Source: Methanomassiliicoccaceae archaeon
Lineage (GTDB): Archaea > Thermoplasmatota > Thermoplasmata > Methanomassiliicoccales > Methanomethylophilaceae
Length of the DNA: 45,451 bases
Direction of reading: 5' to 3'
Assembly (NCBI GenBank): GCA_016281925.1
Contig: JAEEJP010000061.1
Coordinates: forward strand, 1-45,451
The translations under genes were made by a program, and so were the position numbers. Position 1 is the first letter of the stretch. Each line of letters opens with the position of its first letter. This document shows, one piece after another, positions 9,267 through 18,600 of this stretch. The notes under the pieces were generated by a model. It had not been told where the DNA came from. It saw only the letters and a list, made by a program, of their open reading frames with translations, and made no database searches.

Positions 9267-10435
9267 CCGGGGACATAGTGAGGCGTTCGGTGGACGCTTG
9301 GATGGACGAGAGCGAAGAGTTCGAAGAAGAGATTTCGGACTTCAGAAAGGGGACGCTCCGCAGGCTGGCATTCATTGCCGCATGCATAGCCGCTGCGTTC
9401 ATTGCCGCCGGGATCGGAATGAACATCGGCGACTACCGCATCGATTTCTTCGAGACATACAGGGTCGTTTGGGCCCACCTCACTGGGAATGTCTATGACG
9501 AGACGGCCGACTGGATAATGTTCCAGTGGAGGCTGCCCCGCATCTGCTGCGACGTTCTGGCGGGAGTCGGGCTCGCGGCCGCCGGTGCCGTCATGCAGAG
9601 CATACTCCGCAACCCTCTGGCCGATCCCTATACCACCGGGATATCGTCGGGGGCCGCGTTCGGAGCGACTGTAGCGATGGCTTTGGGGCTGTCGCTGACC
9701 GCATCCGGGTTTGCGGTGGTAGCCAATGCCTTCTTCTTCGCTCTGATACCCACGGCCGTCATTCTTGCCGTCTCCAAGCTCAGATCGGCATCCCCGGCCA
9801 CGATGATCATGACCGGCATCGCCATAATGTACATGTTCAACGCGACGTCGACGCTGATACGCCTCTATGCGGACCCGGACACGCAGGCAGCAATATTCGC
9901 CTGGACCGTCGGCACCACCGACATCCGCGAATGGAGCCATGTGCTCATGATGACGGCGTTCGTCATAGCCGGGACCTTTGCATGCCAGCTGATGGCCCGC
10001 AGGCTCAATGTCATAGCGGCCGGCGACGAATCCGCGCGCTCGATCGGAGTAAACGCCGAGCGCCTCAGAGTCATCGCTCTGCTGGTGGTTTCGCTTCTGG
10101 CCGCCGGCATCGTGAGCTTCACCGGCCTGATAGGTTTCGTCGGATTGGTGTGCCCCCATATCGCCCGCCTCATCGTAGGATCGGACAGCCGCTATCTGAT
10201 CCCCGCATCCGCCGCGTTCGGAGCCCTCCTTCTGCTGGCGGCGGACATCATCGGCCATGTCGTGGTATACGGGCATTCCATCCAGGTCGGAGTCATAACT
10301 GCGTTCCTCGGGGCGCCGATACTCCTGTACCTCATAATCAAACAAGGGAAGGAGGTATGGCGATGGAACCCGTCATCGAAGTCGAAGGGATGTCGTGCGG
10401 GTACAGGGGACGCCCGAACGTGCTCGAAAGCATAG
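9263..10435 (+). CDS. FecCD/BtuC-type ABC transporter permease
   Basis: MTGDIVRRSVDAWMDESEEFEEE..., close paralog of the 1563..2687 permease. ATGA overlap with the upstream ATPase stop. C-terminus runs 79 nt into the next ATPase and ends in TAG. Confidence 0.9.
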   Translation: MTGDIVRRSVDAWMDESEEFEEEISDFRKGTLRRLAFIAACIAAAFIAAGIGMNIGDYRIDFFETYRVVWAHLTGNVYDETADWIMFQWRLPRICCDVLAGVGLAAAGAVMQSILRNPLADPYTTGISSGAAFGATVAMALGLSLTASGFAVVANAFFFALIPTAVILAVSKLRSASPATMIMTGIAIMYMFNATSTLIRLYADPDTQAAIFAWTVGTTDIREWSHVLMMTAFVIAGTFACQLMARRLNVIAAGDESARSIGVNAERLRVIALLVVSLLAAGIVSFTGLIGFVGLVCPHIARLIVGSDSRYLIPASAAFGALLLLAADIIGHVVVYGHSIQVGVITAFLGAPILLYLIIKQGKEVWRWNPSSKSKGCRAGTGDARTCSKA

Positions 10436-11190
10436 ATCTGGCTCTGGACGGCCCGGGGCTGACATGCATAATCGGCCCTAACGGAGTGGGCAAATCAACC
10501 TTGGTGAAATGCCTGACGGGAAGCGTGAAGCCGTCCGCGGGAGAAGTCAGGATACTCGGCAGGAAAGTATCCGAATACAGGCTGAAAGACCTGGCAAAGA
10601 TCGTCGGATACGTTCCGGTGACATCTTCGGACATGAACAGGCTCACCGTCGTGGAGACCGTCCTTGTGGGCCGCTTCGCGCATCAGAGCCGCCGCACCGC
10701 TTCCAAAGACCTCCAAGCCACATATCGCGCCCTGAGAGCGATGGAGATAGAGGATCTGGCCGGCAGGGAATTCAGCGAGCTGTCTGCAGGCCAGCACCAG
10801 AAGGTCGCCATAGCCAGGGGTCTGGTCCAGCAGACGCGCATACTCATTCTGGACGAGCCGACCTCGAATCTGGACGTCAGGCACCAGGTTTACGTTACAT
10901 CATTCCTCAAAGAGCTCTCGCACAGGACGGGCATGACCGTCGTGATGATAAGCCACGACCTCAACCTGGCCGCGAAATTCGCCGATGTGGTTGTGCTCAT
11001 GGAAAAACCGGGGAGGATCCATTCGGTCGGCGCCCCGAAGGACGTCATCGTGCCGGATGCGATAAGGGACGTGTATGGCGTCGACTGCGACGTCGTGGAC
11101 GACCAGGGGTCCCCGCATGTGATGCTTCATGACGTGCTGCGACGGAGCTTGGGAAAGGATGTCGCCATCTCCGTCGGGCATGGCGCCTGA
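10357..11190 (+). CDS. FecE/BtuD-type ABC transporter ATP-binding protein
   Basis: MAMEPVIEVEGMSCGYRGRPNVLESI...; GPNGVGKSTLVKC; LSAGQHQKVAIARGL; ILILDEPTSNLD. Close paralog of the 793..1578 ATPase. Confidence 0.93.
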   Translation: MAMEPVIEVEGMSCGYRGRPNVLESIDLALDGPGLTCIIGPNGVGKSTLVKCLTGSVKPSAGEVRILGRKVSEYRLKDLAKIVGYVPVTSSDMNRLTVVETVLVGRFAHQSRRTASKDLQATYRALRAMEIEDLAGREFSELSAGQHQKVAIARGLVQQTRILILDEPTSNLDVRHQVYVTSFLKELSHRTGMTVVMISHDLNLAAKFADVVVLMEKPGRIHSVGAPKDVIVPDAIRDVYGVDCDVVDDQGSPHVMLHDVLRRSLGKDVAISVGHGA

Positions 11191-11208
11191 TCCCTCCCTC
11201 GGGACGGC

Positions 11209-11433
11209 TCATCCTGTGGTGATTTTGTCTCCGACGTATTCCACGGCATCAAATAATTCGTCATCGTCTTCCGGTTCCCGGTGAGCATCGCTCTCGTCGA
11301 TGAGGATCCTGAGGAAGAATCCCTCATCGCCGTAGAGACGCAGATATCTTTTGCCGCCGGATTCCTCTATAGAAATGCGCTCCGTCATCTTCCTGCGCCG
11401 CATCGGCCGATCTCTCATCGGCCATTGAAACAT
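11209..11433 (-). CDS. Small hypothetical protein (74 aa), possibly the 3' part of a frameshifted secreted protein
   Basis: Acidic ORF ending in TGA. An overlapping out-of-frame ORF from 11488 encodes a signal-peptide-like sequence. Confidence 0.35.
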   Translation of the reverse strand: MFQWPMRDRPMRRRKMTERISIEESGGKRYLRLYGDEGFFLRILIDESDAHREPEDDDELFDAVEYVGDKITTG

Positions 11434-11587
11434 ACGACAGCGATATCGACACGGCCAGCGCGATCGCCAGCACCATTATCGGCCTCATCCGGCAGCCTCC
11501 GACGTTTTTCGGACCTAACTGGCCCTGAACATCGGTAATAAGATTCGCTATTTAATTAATAAATGCACAGATTTCACTGCGCCTGCT

Positions 11588-11884
11588 TCACTCTATCTTC
11601 AGAAGGCCGGAGAAGTTGGTCATATCCAGCACGGCTTTGACCTCCTTGTTGACGTTCACCAGCTTTATCCCGTTCTTTTCCTCCATGAGCTCGTCCGCAT
11701 TCAGCAGAGACCTGAGCCCGGCAGACGAGATGTACGAAACGTGGGTCATGTCGAACACGAGCGAAGCCGCGGATGCGGATTCCCTCTCCACGACTTCGTC
11801 CAGCTCGGGCGCGGTAACATAGTCGATGTTCCCTTTGGGCGATATGGTCGTCACTCCGTCTTTCTTCTCTATCCCTATTTCCAT
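11588..11884 (-). CDS. STAS-domain anti-sigma-factor-antagonist-like protein (RsbV/SpoIIAA type)
   Basis: MEIGIEKKDGVTTISPKGNIDYVTAPELDEVV...VFDMTHVSYISSAGLRSLLNADELM; conserved phosphoacceptor-type SSAGLR motif. Confidence 0.9.
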   Translation of the reverse strand: MEIGIEKKDGVTTISPKGNIDYVTAPELDEVVERESASAASLVFDMTHVSYISSAGLRSLLNADELMEEKNGIKLVNVNKEVKAVLDMTNFSGLLKIE

Positions 11885-11889
11885 GAGAA

Positions 11890-13704
11890 TCACATCTCCT
11901 TCTCCAACTTCAATATATTGCGGCCATCCTCGCGGGAATAGGATACTTCGTCGCATATCTTCTTCACGAGCATTATCCCCAATCCTCCGCGCCGGCGCTC
12001 CTTGAAACTGTTTATCGGATCGGGGTCCTTGCGCGCCAGCGGATTGAACGGCACACCCCAATCCGTGAATGTGACGCGGACGGCGCCGTTGACCACGTCG
12101 GTTGTCACCAGGACGTCCCCTTTCTCCTCCCTGCCGGCATAGGCATACATGTCTATGTTGGCGAATATCTCGGAGCATGCGGTCTCCATCTCGGTCACCG
12201 TACGCGGGGAGCACCCGGCATCGGCCATCCTCTGCCTGATGCGCTCCATCACCTGCGCATAACCCTGCCTGTCGGCGCGGACCTTTATCCCTTCGTCCGG
12301 CCGGATGTCATATGGGCGGATGTATGTTAGGCCCAGCATGGTCATGTCGTCGCTCTGCCTGGCGCTCCCGACGAATTCCGCCACGTCCGACCTCACCTTC
12401 TCCAGAACTCTGTCCGGGGATTCGCCGGCTACGGAGGAAAGGGATCCCAGAAGGCGCTCCTCCCCGAACGTGCCCCCGTCGGTTCTCGCGGCCTCCGTGA
12501 CGCCGTCGGTATAAAGGAAGATGCCGTCCCCGATGTCCAGGTGGAAATACTGCCTGTTATAGCTTATCCTCTTCTTCCTCCCGAAGACGAAGTCGGGCTG
12601 GCACTTAAGCATCTCGTATTTCCCGCCTTTGCATATGAAAGGAGGGTTGTGGCCGGCGTTGACGAAGCAGACGTCCCCGGTCCTGAGGTCTATGACCCCG
12701 ATCCAGACGGTGACGAAGTATTTCATGGAATTCGTCGCGGAAAGCTCCCGGTTGGCTTTCTCCATCGCCTTGTCCAGATCCCCGCCCGCCTGCACGTTGG
12801 ACCTTATCAGGGTCATCGAAGTGGCCATGAACAGCGACGCGGGAAGGCCTTTCCCGGAAACGTCGGCCACAACTATGGCAAGGCGGTCGTCACCTACCGT
12901 GAAGCAGTCGTAGAAGTCTCCCCCCACATCCATCGCGGCCGACATCGACGAGGACACGTCGCAGTAGGGCTTGCAGGGGAAATCCGTGATGAGGAGGCCC
13001 TGCTGTATCCCCCTGGCATTGGACATCTCCTTCTCGACCCCGATTTTCTCTTTCCTCAGGTCGGACTGCTTTCTGATGTCGTCGATTCCGATCTTGACGG
13101 CATAATAAGAGGGTATGCAGACCAGAAGATAGATGAGGAGATCGACGATGTAGTACACCCGTATCAGAGAAATCGCCCTGTCAAATCTTGTCATTCCCTG
13201 GTACATCCCGATCATGAGGGGCGACAGGTAGTCGTTTATCAGGAGCCCTGCGAGCATCAGGACGGCGCCGATGACTATGGTTGCTTTGATGAAATTGTTG
13301 CGGTAATATATGCCGCATGATATCACAGGGAGCAGCATCAGAATCATCATCGAGTAGTCCACGGCAGCTATTATGATGAATGAATTGAACATTATCGATC
13401 CGATCAGGACGAATTTGGTCCACCACCGGCTCCCTATGAAAAAGCAGCCCGCAGCGCTGAGCGCCATGACGGTCAGAGAAGCATAGACCATATCCAGGGA
13501 CCCTTCTATGTCGCGGATCTTGGCTTCGCCGAGGTATATCCAGGCTATGTTCATGATGATGACCGCGATTATTATGGTCTCGACTATCCTGTCGGCGCGG
13601 CGGTCCCTGTATTGGACGATCTCGTCCAGGACGTCGTTGGCAGGGCGCTTTCTGAACATGAAGAAGGTATGCCGCCCCTCCGCCCCATCCTTGGTGCCTG
13701 CCAT
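11890..13704 (-). CDS. Multi-TM SpoIIE/RsbU-type PP2C phosphatase fused to a C-terminal RsbW-like HATPase
   Basis: Hydrophobic N-terminal half; MDVGGDFYDCF, VADVSGKGLPASLFMA, LYTDGVTEA, DDMTMLGL (PP2C); then ACSEIFANIDMYAY, FTDWGVPFNP, GGLGIMLVKKICDEV (HATPase). Alternative start MFRKRPANDV at 13659. Confidence 0.9.
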   Translation of the reverse strand: MAGTKDGAEGRHTFFMFRKRPANDVLDEIVQYRDRRADRIVETIIIAVIIMNIAWIYLGEAKIRDIEGSLDMVYASLTVMALSAAGCFFIGSRWWTKFVLIGSIMFNSFIIIAAVDYSMMILMLLPVISCGIYYRNNFIKATIVIGAVLMLAGLLINDYLSPLMIGMYQGMTRFDRAISLIRVYYIVDLLIYLLVCIPSYYAVKIGIDDIRKQSDLRKEKIGVEKEMSNARGIQQGLLITDFPCKPYCDVSSSMSAAMDVGGDFYDCFTVGDDRLAIVVADVSGKGLPASLFMATSMTLIRSNVQAGGDLDKAMEKANRELSATNSMKYFVTVWIGVIDLRTGDVCFVNAGHNPPFICKGGKYEMLKCQPDFVFGRKKRISYNRQYFHLDIGDGIFLYTDGVTEAARTDGGTFGEERLLGSLSSVAGESPDRVLEKVRSDVAEFVGSARQSDDMTMLGLTYIRPYDIRPDEGIKVRADRQGYAQVMERIRQRMADAGCSPRTVTEMETACSEIFANIDMYAYAGREEKGDVLVTTDVVNGAVRVTFTDWGVPFNPLARKDPDPINSFKERRRGGLGIMLVKKICDEVSYSREDGRNILKLEKEM

Positions 13705-14435
13705 ATCTCATCCCCCTGCGGATACGGCTCCGATATCTCCGTGATTCGATAAATAGGACGGCATCGGATCAGCCCGGATAGGTCGACGGCTCTCAGAGAA
13801 GGCTCGAACCCTTCCCCCGCGGAGCATACGGCGCAGCGATATCCGTCGCGCGGATCGTATTCCTTGAAGCGGTACTCCCGGGAATCGACTTTCTGATCCA
13901 CGCGTATCGGGTCCCCCAGATCTATGCGGAAGGAATCCAGCGGCAGGGACATCCCCAGCCCAGTGGCTTTCATGAAGCTCTCCTTCAGGGTCCAGTAGCG
14001 GCAGAACAGGGCAGGCATATCTCCGGTGCCCTCCGCGGCCGCTATGTCTTCGTATTCCGAGCCGTGGAAGAACCTCCCGGCGATGTCCAGGCCGGCATAC
14101 TTCACCATCTCCACGTCGCAGCCCACATCGGAATCGGATACGGCGCACGCCACGCGCTCCTCCGAGTGGGACATGTTGAATCTGACCCGGGAATCCCTCA
14201 GGAACGGCTTCCCGTTCTTTCCGGTTCCGATCTCGGCGGAATCCGGGTTCTCCCCCAGATCCTCCAATGCTTCGCGGAGGAGGGCCCATACGCCTACGCA
14301 GAGGCGTCTGTCCTTGCCGAAAAGGAACCTGTCCGCTTTCCTCCTGCGGCATTCCGGCATCCGGCTGTACAAAGCGGAATATACCGATGGATCCTCCAGA
14401 GCATAGGTCTCCGAATAGTACGTCCTGACCTTCAT
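13584..14435 (-). CDS. Sfp-type 4'-phosphopantetheinyl transferase
   Basis: GKNGKPFLRDSRVRFNMSHSEERVACAVSDSDVGCDVE and FCRYWTLKESFMKATGLGMSLPLDSF, the hallmark Sfp motifs. C-terminus overlaps the phosphatase gene. Confidence 0.93.
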   Translation of the reverse strand: MKVRTYYSETYALEDPSVYSALYSRMPECRRRKADRFLFGKDRRLCVGVWALLREALEDLGENPDSAEIGTGKNGKPFLRDSRVRFNMSHSEERVACAVSDSDVGCDVEMVKYAGLDIAGRFFHGSEYEDIAAAEGTGDMPALFCRYWTLKESFMKATGLGMSLPLDSFRIDLGDPIRVDQKVDSREYRFKEYDPRDGYRCAVCSAGEGFEPSLRAVDLSGLIRCRPIYRITEISEPYPQGDEIWQAPRMGRRGGIPSSCSESALPTTSWTRSSNTGTAAPTG

Positions 14436-14505
14436 GCCGCCTCCTGCCGCCGTTTCCGTCCGGTTCCGGGCGGCAAGGCAGGGGATGGCCTGACCTGCCC
14501 CGGCT

Positions 14506-15610
14506 TCATCTGAAGAACCTCAGTGATTTCAGCGTCTTGAACGCCTTGTCGATGTATCCGTCGGAGATTATGGGCCACGAGAATCCCAGCCTGTACAGCG
14601 CTTTCACGGTGTACGCGTCGTCCGCCGCGACGAACCTGCGGGTCTCTCCTGCGTTGCCCAGATAGCTTATCAGGCCGGATACGAACTCTTCGTTGGCCTC
14701 GTCCTTCATGGCTTCCGTGAACCTCCTGTCGAACTCCTTCCTGGAAACCACTTCCACCGGCATGCCGTTGTCCCTCATGACCTTCAAGACGTTCGCCATG
14801 TGCACCTTGTGGCAGTTGTTGACATGGAACGCGGTGAACTGTTCCGGGGTGCCGGCCAGGATTACGACGGCCTTGGCGACCATGTCGATGGGCGAGAATT
14901 CCACTTCCGTGTCCATGTCTGTGACCGGGAAGAATCCCAGCTTCACATAGGACCTCATCTGCTTCATGAAAGCGTTGGTGCCGAAATTGATCTGGAACTC
15001 CCCGTCGCTGTCGCGGCTCATGAGGTTCCCGACGCGGATGATCTTCGCCTTCAGGCCTCCCGGGATCGCCTTTATTATCTCCTCCTCGGCCATGAACTTG
15101 GAGCGGGCGTACTTGTTGTCCAGGTTCTGCCCGAAGTCGAGCTCGCTCTCCTTCAGCTTCCTGTCGGCGGGTATGCTTCCGTTGACGGATTCCCCGGCGA
15201 CGCTCTCAGTGGATATCTGGACAAGCAAGGATCCGGTGCTCTCGGCCAGGCCGATCAGATTCCTGACCCCGCCCACGTTCACCTTTTCGATGGAGTCGTC
15301 GGCCGCGAAGTGCTTGACCACCGCCGCGCAGTTTATGATCGTGTCGAAACTGCGCCCCTCCAGCTTCTCCTTGAGGTTCTTGTCCGTGATGTCCCCGTCT
15401 ATCACTTCCACGCTCTTCAGCGGATCGTCGGGAGCCATCCCTCCGAAGTAATACATGAAAACAGTCTTCAGCCTCTCCTCGGATGTCTGGCCCTTGCCGC
15501 TCCTCACCAGACAGGCCACATGCTTGGCGTTCCTCCTGAGGAGCTCCCAGAGCACGTGGGCGCCCAGATATCCGGTCGCCCCTGTCAGCAGGATCCTGCG
15601 GGGGCTGTGC
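14506..15610 (-). other. NRPS terminal NAD(P)-dependent thioester reductase domain
   Basis: RILLTGATGYLGAHVLWELLRRNAKHVACLVRSGKGQTSEERL... with DNKYARSKFMAEE, the extended-SDR Y-x-x-x-K pattern (YARSK). Confidence 0.88.
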
Positions 15611-18600
15611 GAGCTTATGGAGTCCAGGCTGCCTTCGACGTTGGCCGCCAGCGGACTCTCGTCGATCGCCGCCCTCTTCTCCTCCTCCCCGGCCTTTCCG
15701 AGGGTGCCCATGAATCTGGCCAGGGCTTCCGGGGAGGGGTTGTCGAAGACGTTCTTGTAGACTATTGGGAACCCGGCGTTCATGCAGCTAAGCACCAGCT
15801 TCGATGCCGAGATGGATGTCCCGCCGATCTCGAAGAAATCGTCGTCCGCGTAGACCTTCTTCAGGCCGAGGACGCCGGCAAATATCTCGCACAGCTTGGT
15901 CTCCGTCGGACCCGAAGGCTCCCTGCCGGCCTTCCTGGGCTCGGAAGACGGCTCCGGGAGCTTCCTCCTGTCCACCTTCCCGTTGACCGTCATGGGGATG
16001 GAATCCAGCTGGACGAAGTGGGCGGGGACCATGTACGGAGGCTTGGAGCTTCTGATGAAATCGGCCAGGCCTCTGAAATCCACCTGCGAATCCGAGACTA
16101 CGTAAGCTGTGATCGACTTCCCTCCGGCAGGGTCGTCGAATGCCTTCACGGTGGCGTCTTTTATGCCCGGATATCCGCGCACCGCGCCTTCCACCTCGGC
16201 CAGCTCTATCCTGAACCCGCGCACCTTGACCATCCCGTCGCGGCGCCCTATATAATCGATGTTCCCGTCCGGGAGCATGCGGACCACATCCCCGGTCCTG
16301 TAAAGGCGGCCGAAGCCCGGCCCGTCGGAGAACGGACTTCTGGTGACGGTCTTGGCGGTCTTCTCCGGATTGTTGAGGTATTCCCTGAAAACCTGCGGGC
16401 CGCTTATGCAGAGCTCGCCGCAGCATCCCACCGGGACGATCCTGTCGCTCCTGTCCAGGACATACAGCTTGACATTGGTGTTCGGCCTGCCTATCGGGAG
16501 CAGCGGGCTGTCGTCCCTGACTTTGAATGTGGTCACGTTGACCGTGCATTCCGTAGGCCCGTAGATGTTGTAGAAATCGACCCAGCCGGGCGGGTTCAGC
16601 GGCACCAGCCTCTCCCCTCCCGCCATGAAGGCTTTCAGAGACCTGCATTGGGTGGCCTCCATGAACATCCTTCCCATCTGGGTGGTCATGAAGCCGTGGG
16701 TGATCCCGCTGCTGATGAAGTACCTGTCGATCTCAGCGAGATCCTTGCGCATCTCCTCCGGGATGATGTGGACTGCGGCTCCTGCGGAGAGGGAGGAATG
16801 GATGTCCATCATGCACGCGTCGAACCCGTAGCTCGCATACGATGCGTATCTGGACGTGCTGGGGTGGCCGACCTCCGGGATCATCCATTTGAGGAAGCTG
16901 ACGATGTTCCTGTGCTCCAGGACGCATCCCTTGGGGGTCCCGGTGGTCCCTGAAGTATACAGGATTATGAATGCGTCCTCCGGGGACGGGGCCAGAGAGG
17001 CCACGTCGGGGCGCCGGCCGGAGCACAGGCCGTCGATCTCGTCGGTATACAGGACATCGCCGCCGTAGCCGGAGACCAGCCCGCGGAGGGACCTGTCGGC
17101 TATCAGGAGCCTGGTCCCGGAATCCTGCATCATGAACAGGAGGCGCTCCTCAGGATAGGTCGGATCCAGAGGCTGATACGCGGCCCCGGATTTTATCACG
17201 CCTTCTGCTGCTATTACCATGAATAAAGACCTGGGCACCAGAACTGCGACGTACTCGTCCTTCCCGATGCCTTTGGAATGGATGTAGTCGGCGATGTAAT
17301 CGGTCTTCTCGTCCAGCTCCCCGTAGGTCAGGCTGTCGCCCATATAGACGGCGGCGATATTGCCCGGGCGCTCCCTGGCATTCCTTCTGAACATGTCCAC
17401 AACCGTGGCGGACATGTCGAACGGGACGGCGGTATCGTTCATCCTGGCGACCGCCTCCAAGGTCTTCCCTTCCGTCAGGTCGACCTCCCTCAGCATCGTG
17501 CAGGCCGGGAACTCCGAGACGGCCCTGTCGAACGACTTGGCGAAGAACTCCATGAACTCCGGGGTGAATCTGTTCCTGTCGAATTCCACCATATACGCCA
17601 GCTCGTCGCCGTCCATGGCCACCTGGAACAGTATCGGCTCCTTCTCTCCGGACAGGCTCACCTGGACCGATTCGGAGGGCTTCCCGCAGAATCTGTCGAA
17701 CCTGAACCCGTCTCCCTGGTAGACGAACATCACGTCGGCTTTGACCTCGAGTTCGCGGCTGATCTCCGCGAAAGAATAGATGTCGTTGGCCATGCTGTCC
17801 AGAATCTGGTCCCCTATCCTCTCCGACAGGCGCAGAGGCGACATGGAATCGTCGGACACGTCGCAGAGAACAGGGAGGGTCTTGACGTACATCGACACCG
17901 ATCCCATCGTTCTGGAATCGCTCCTTCCGTTGTAGATCGTGGCGAATATGGAGTGCTCGCTGCCGCTGTATCTGGCCAGGACGTATCCGAAAGCCGCGCA
18001 GAGCAGGCCGTTCATGGTGATCCCGGCCCTCTCGCAGCGCTCGGCCAGCTTCCTCCCCAGACCTCCGCCGCTCTTCATCATCAGTGTGCCGGCGGCGCCG
18101 GGATCCGGACGGTATCTGTCGCCTCTGGGCAGGGAATCCCTGTCGTACCCGGCCAGCAGGTCTTCATAATACTTCTTGGCGGCGGCGAGGGCCTCCGGCG
18201 TCCTCTCATCGGCCTCTTTCAGCGAAGCTTCGAATCCGCTGAACCTCTCCGGCTCAGGCTTCTCCCCGGAATAAGCCTTGGAGATGTCGTCCAAGAGGAC
18301 CTTCATGGAAGTTCCGTCGCTGATTATATGGTGCATCTCGACGAACAGATGATCCCCGCCGGCATGGACGAGCTTTATGCGGAACAGCCTCGAGCCTATG
18401 AGCCGGAACGGCTGGGCCAGACCGGGCAGGACCGCATCCAGGGAGTCCGCCGAGATCTCCTCTATCTCGTCCGGGAAGAATGTCGGCAGGCCTTTCCTGA
18501 CCAGGCGGATGTCCCCGGAATCATTTGCTGCCAGCGTGGCCATCATGAACGGGTGGGCGTTGACCGCATCGGCGATGGCGGCCTTCAGCCTGTCCCCGTC

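Noticed and set aside
7808-10345. 845-aa minus-strand ORF
   Set aside because: Antisense to well-supported permease and ATPase genes. Low-complexity composition rich in R, D, H and G, typical of high-GC shadow ORFs.
9263-10435. C-terminal 25 aa of the permease (WNPSSKSKGCRAGTGDARTCSKA) as a functional tail
   Set aside because: Read out of the next ATPase's coding sequence in another frame; the paralog ends at the equivalent of WRCP. Most likely overrun after stop loss.
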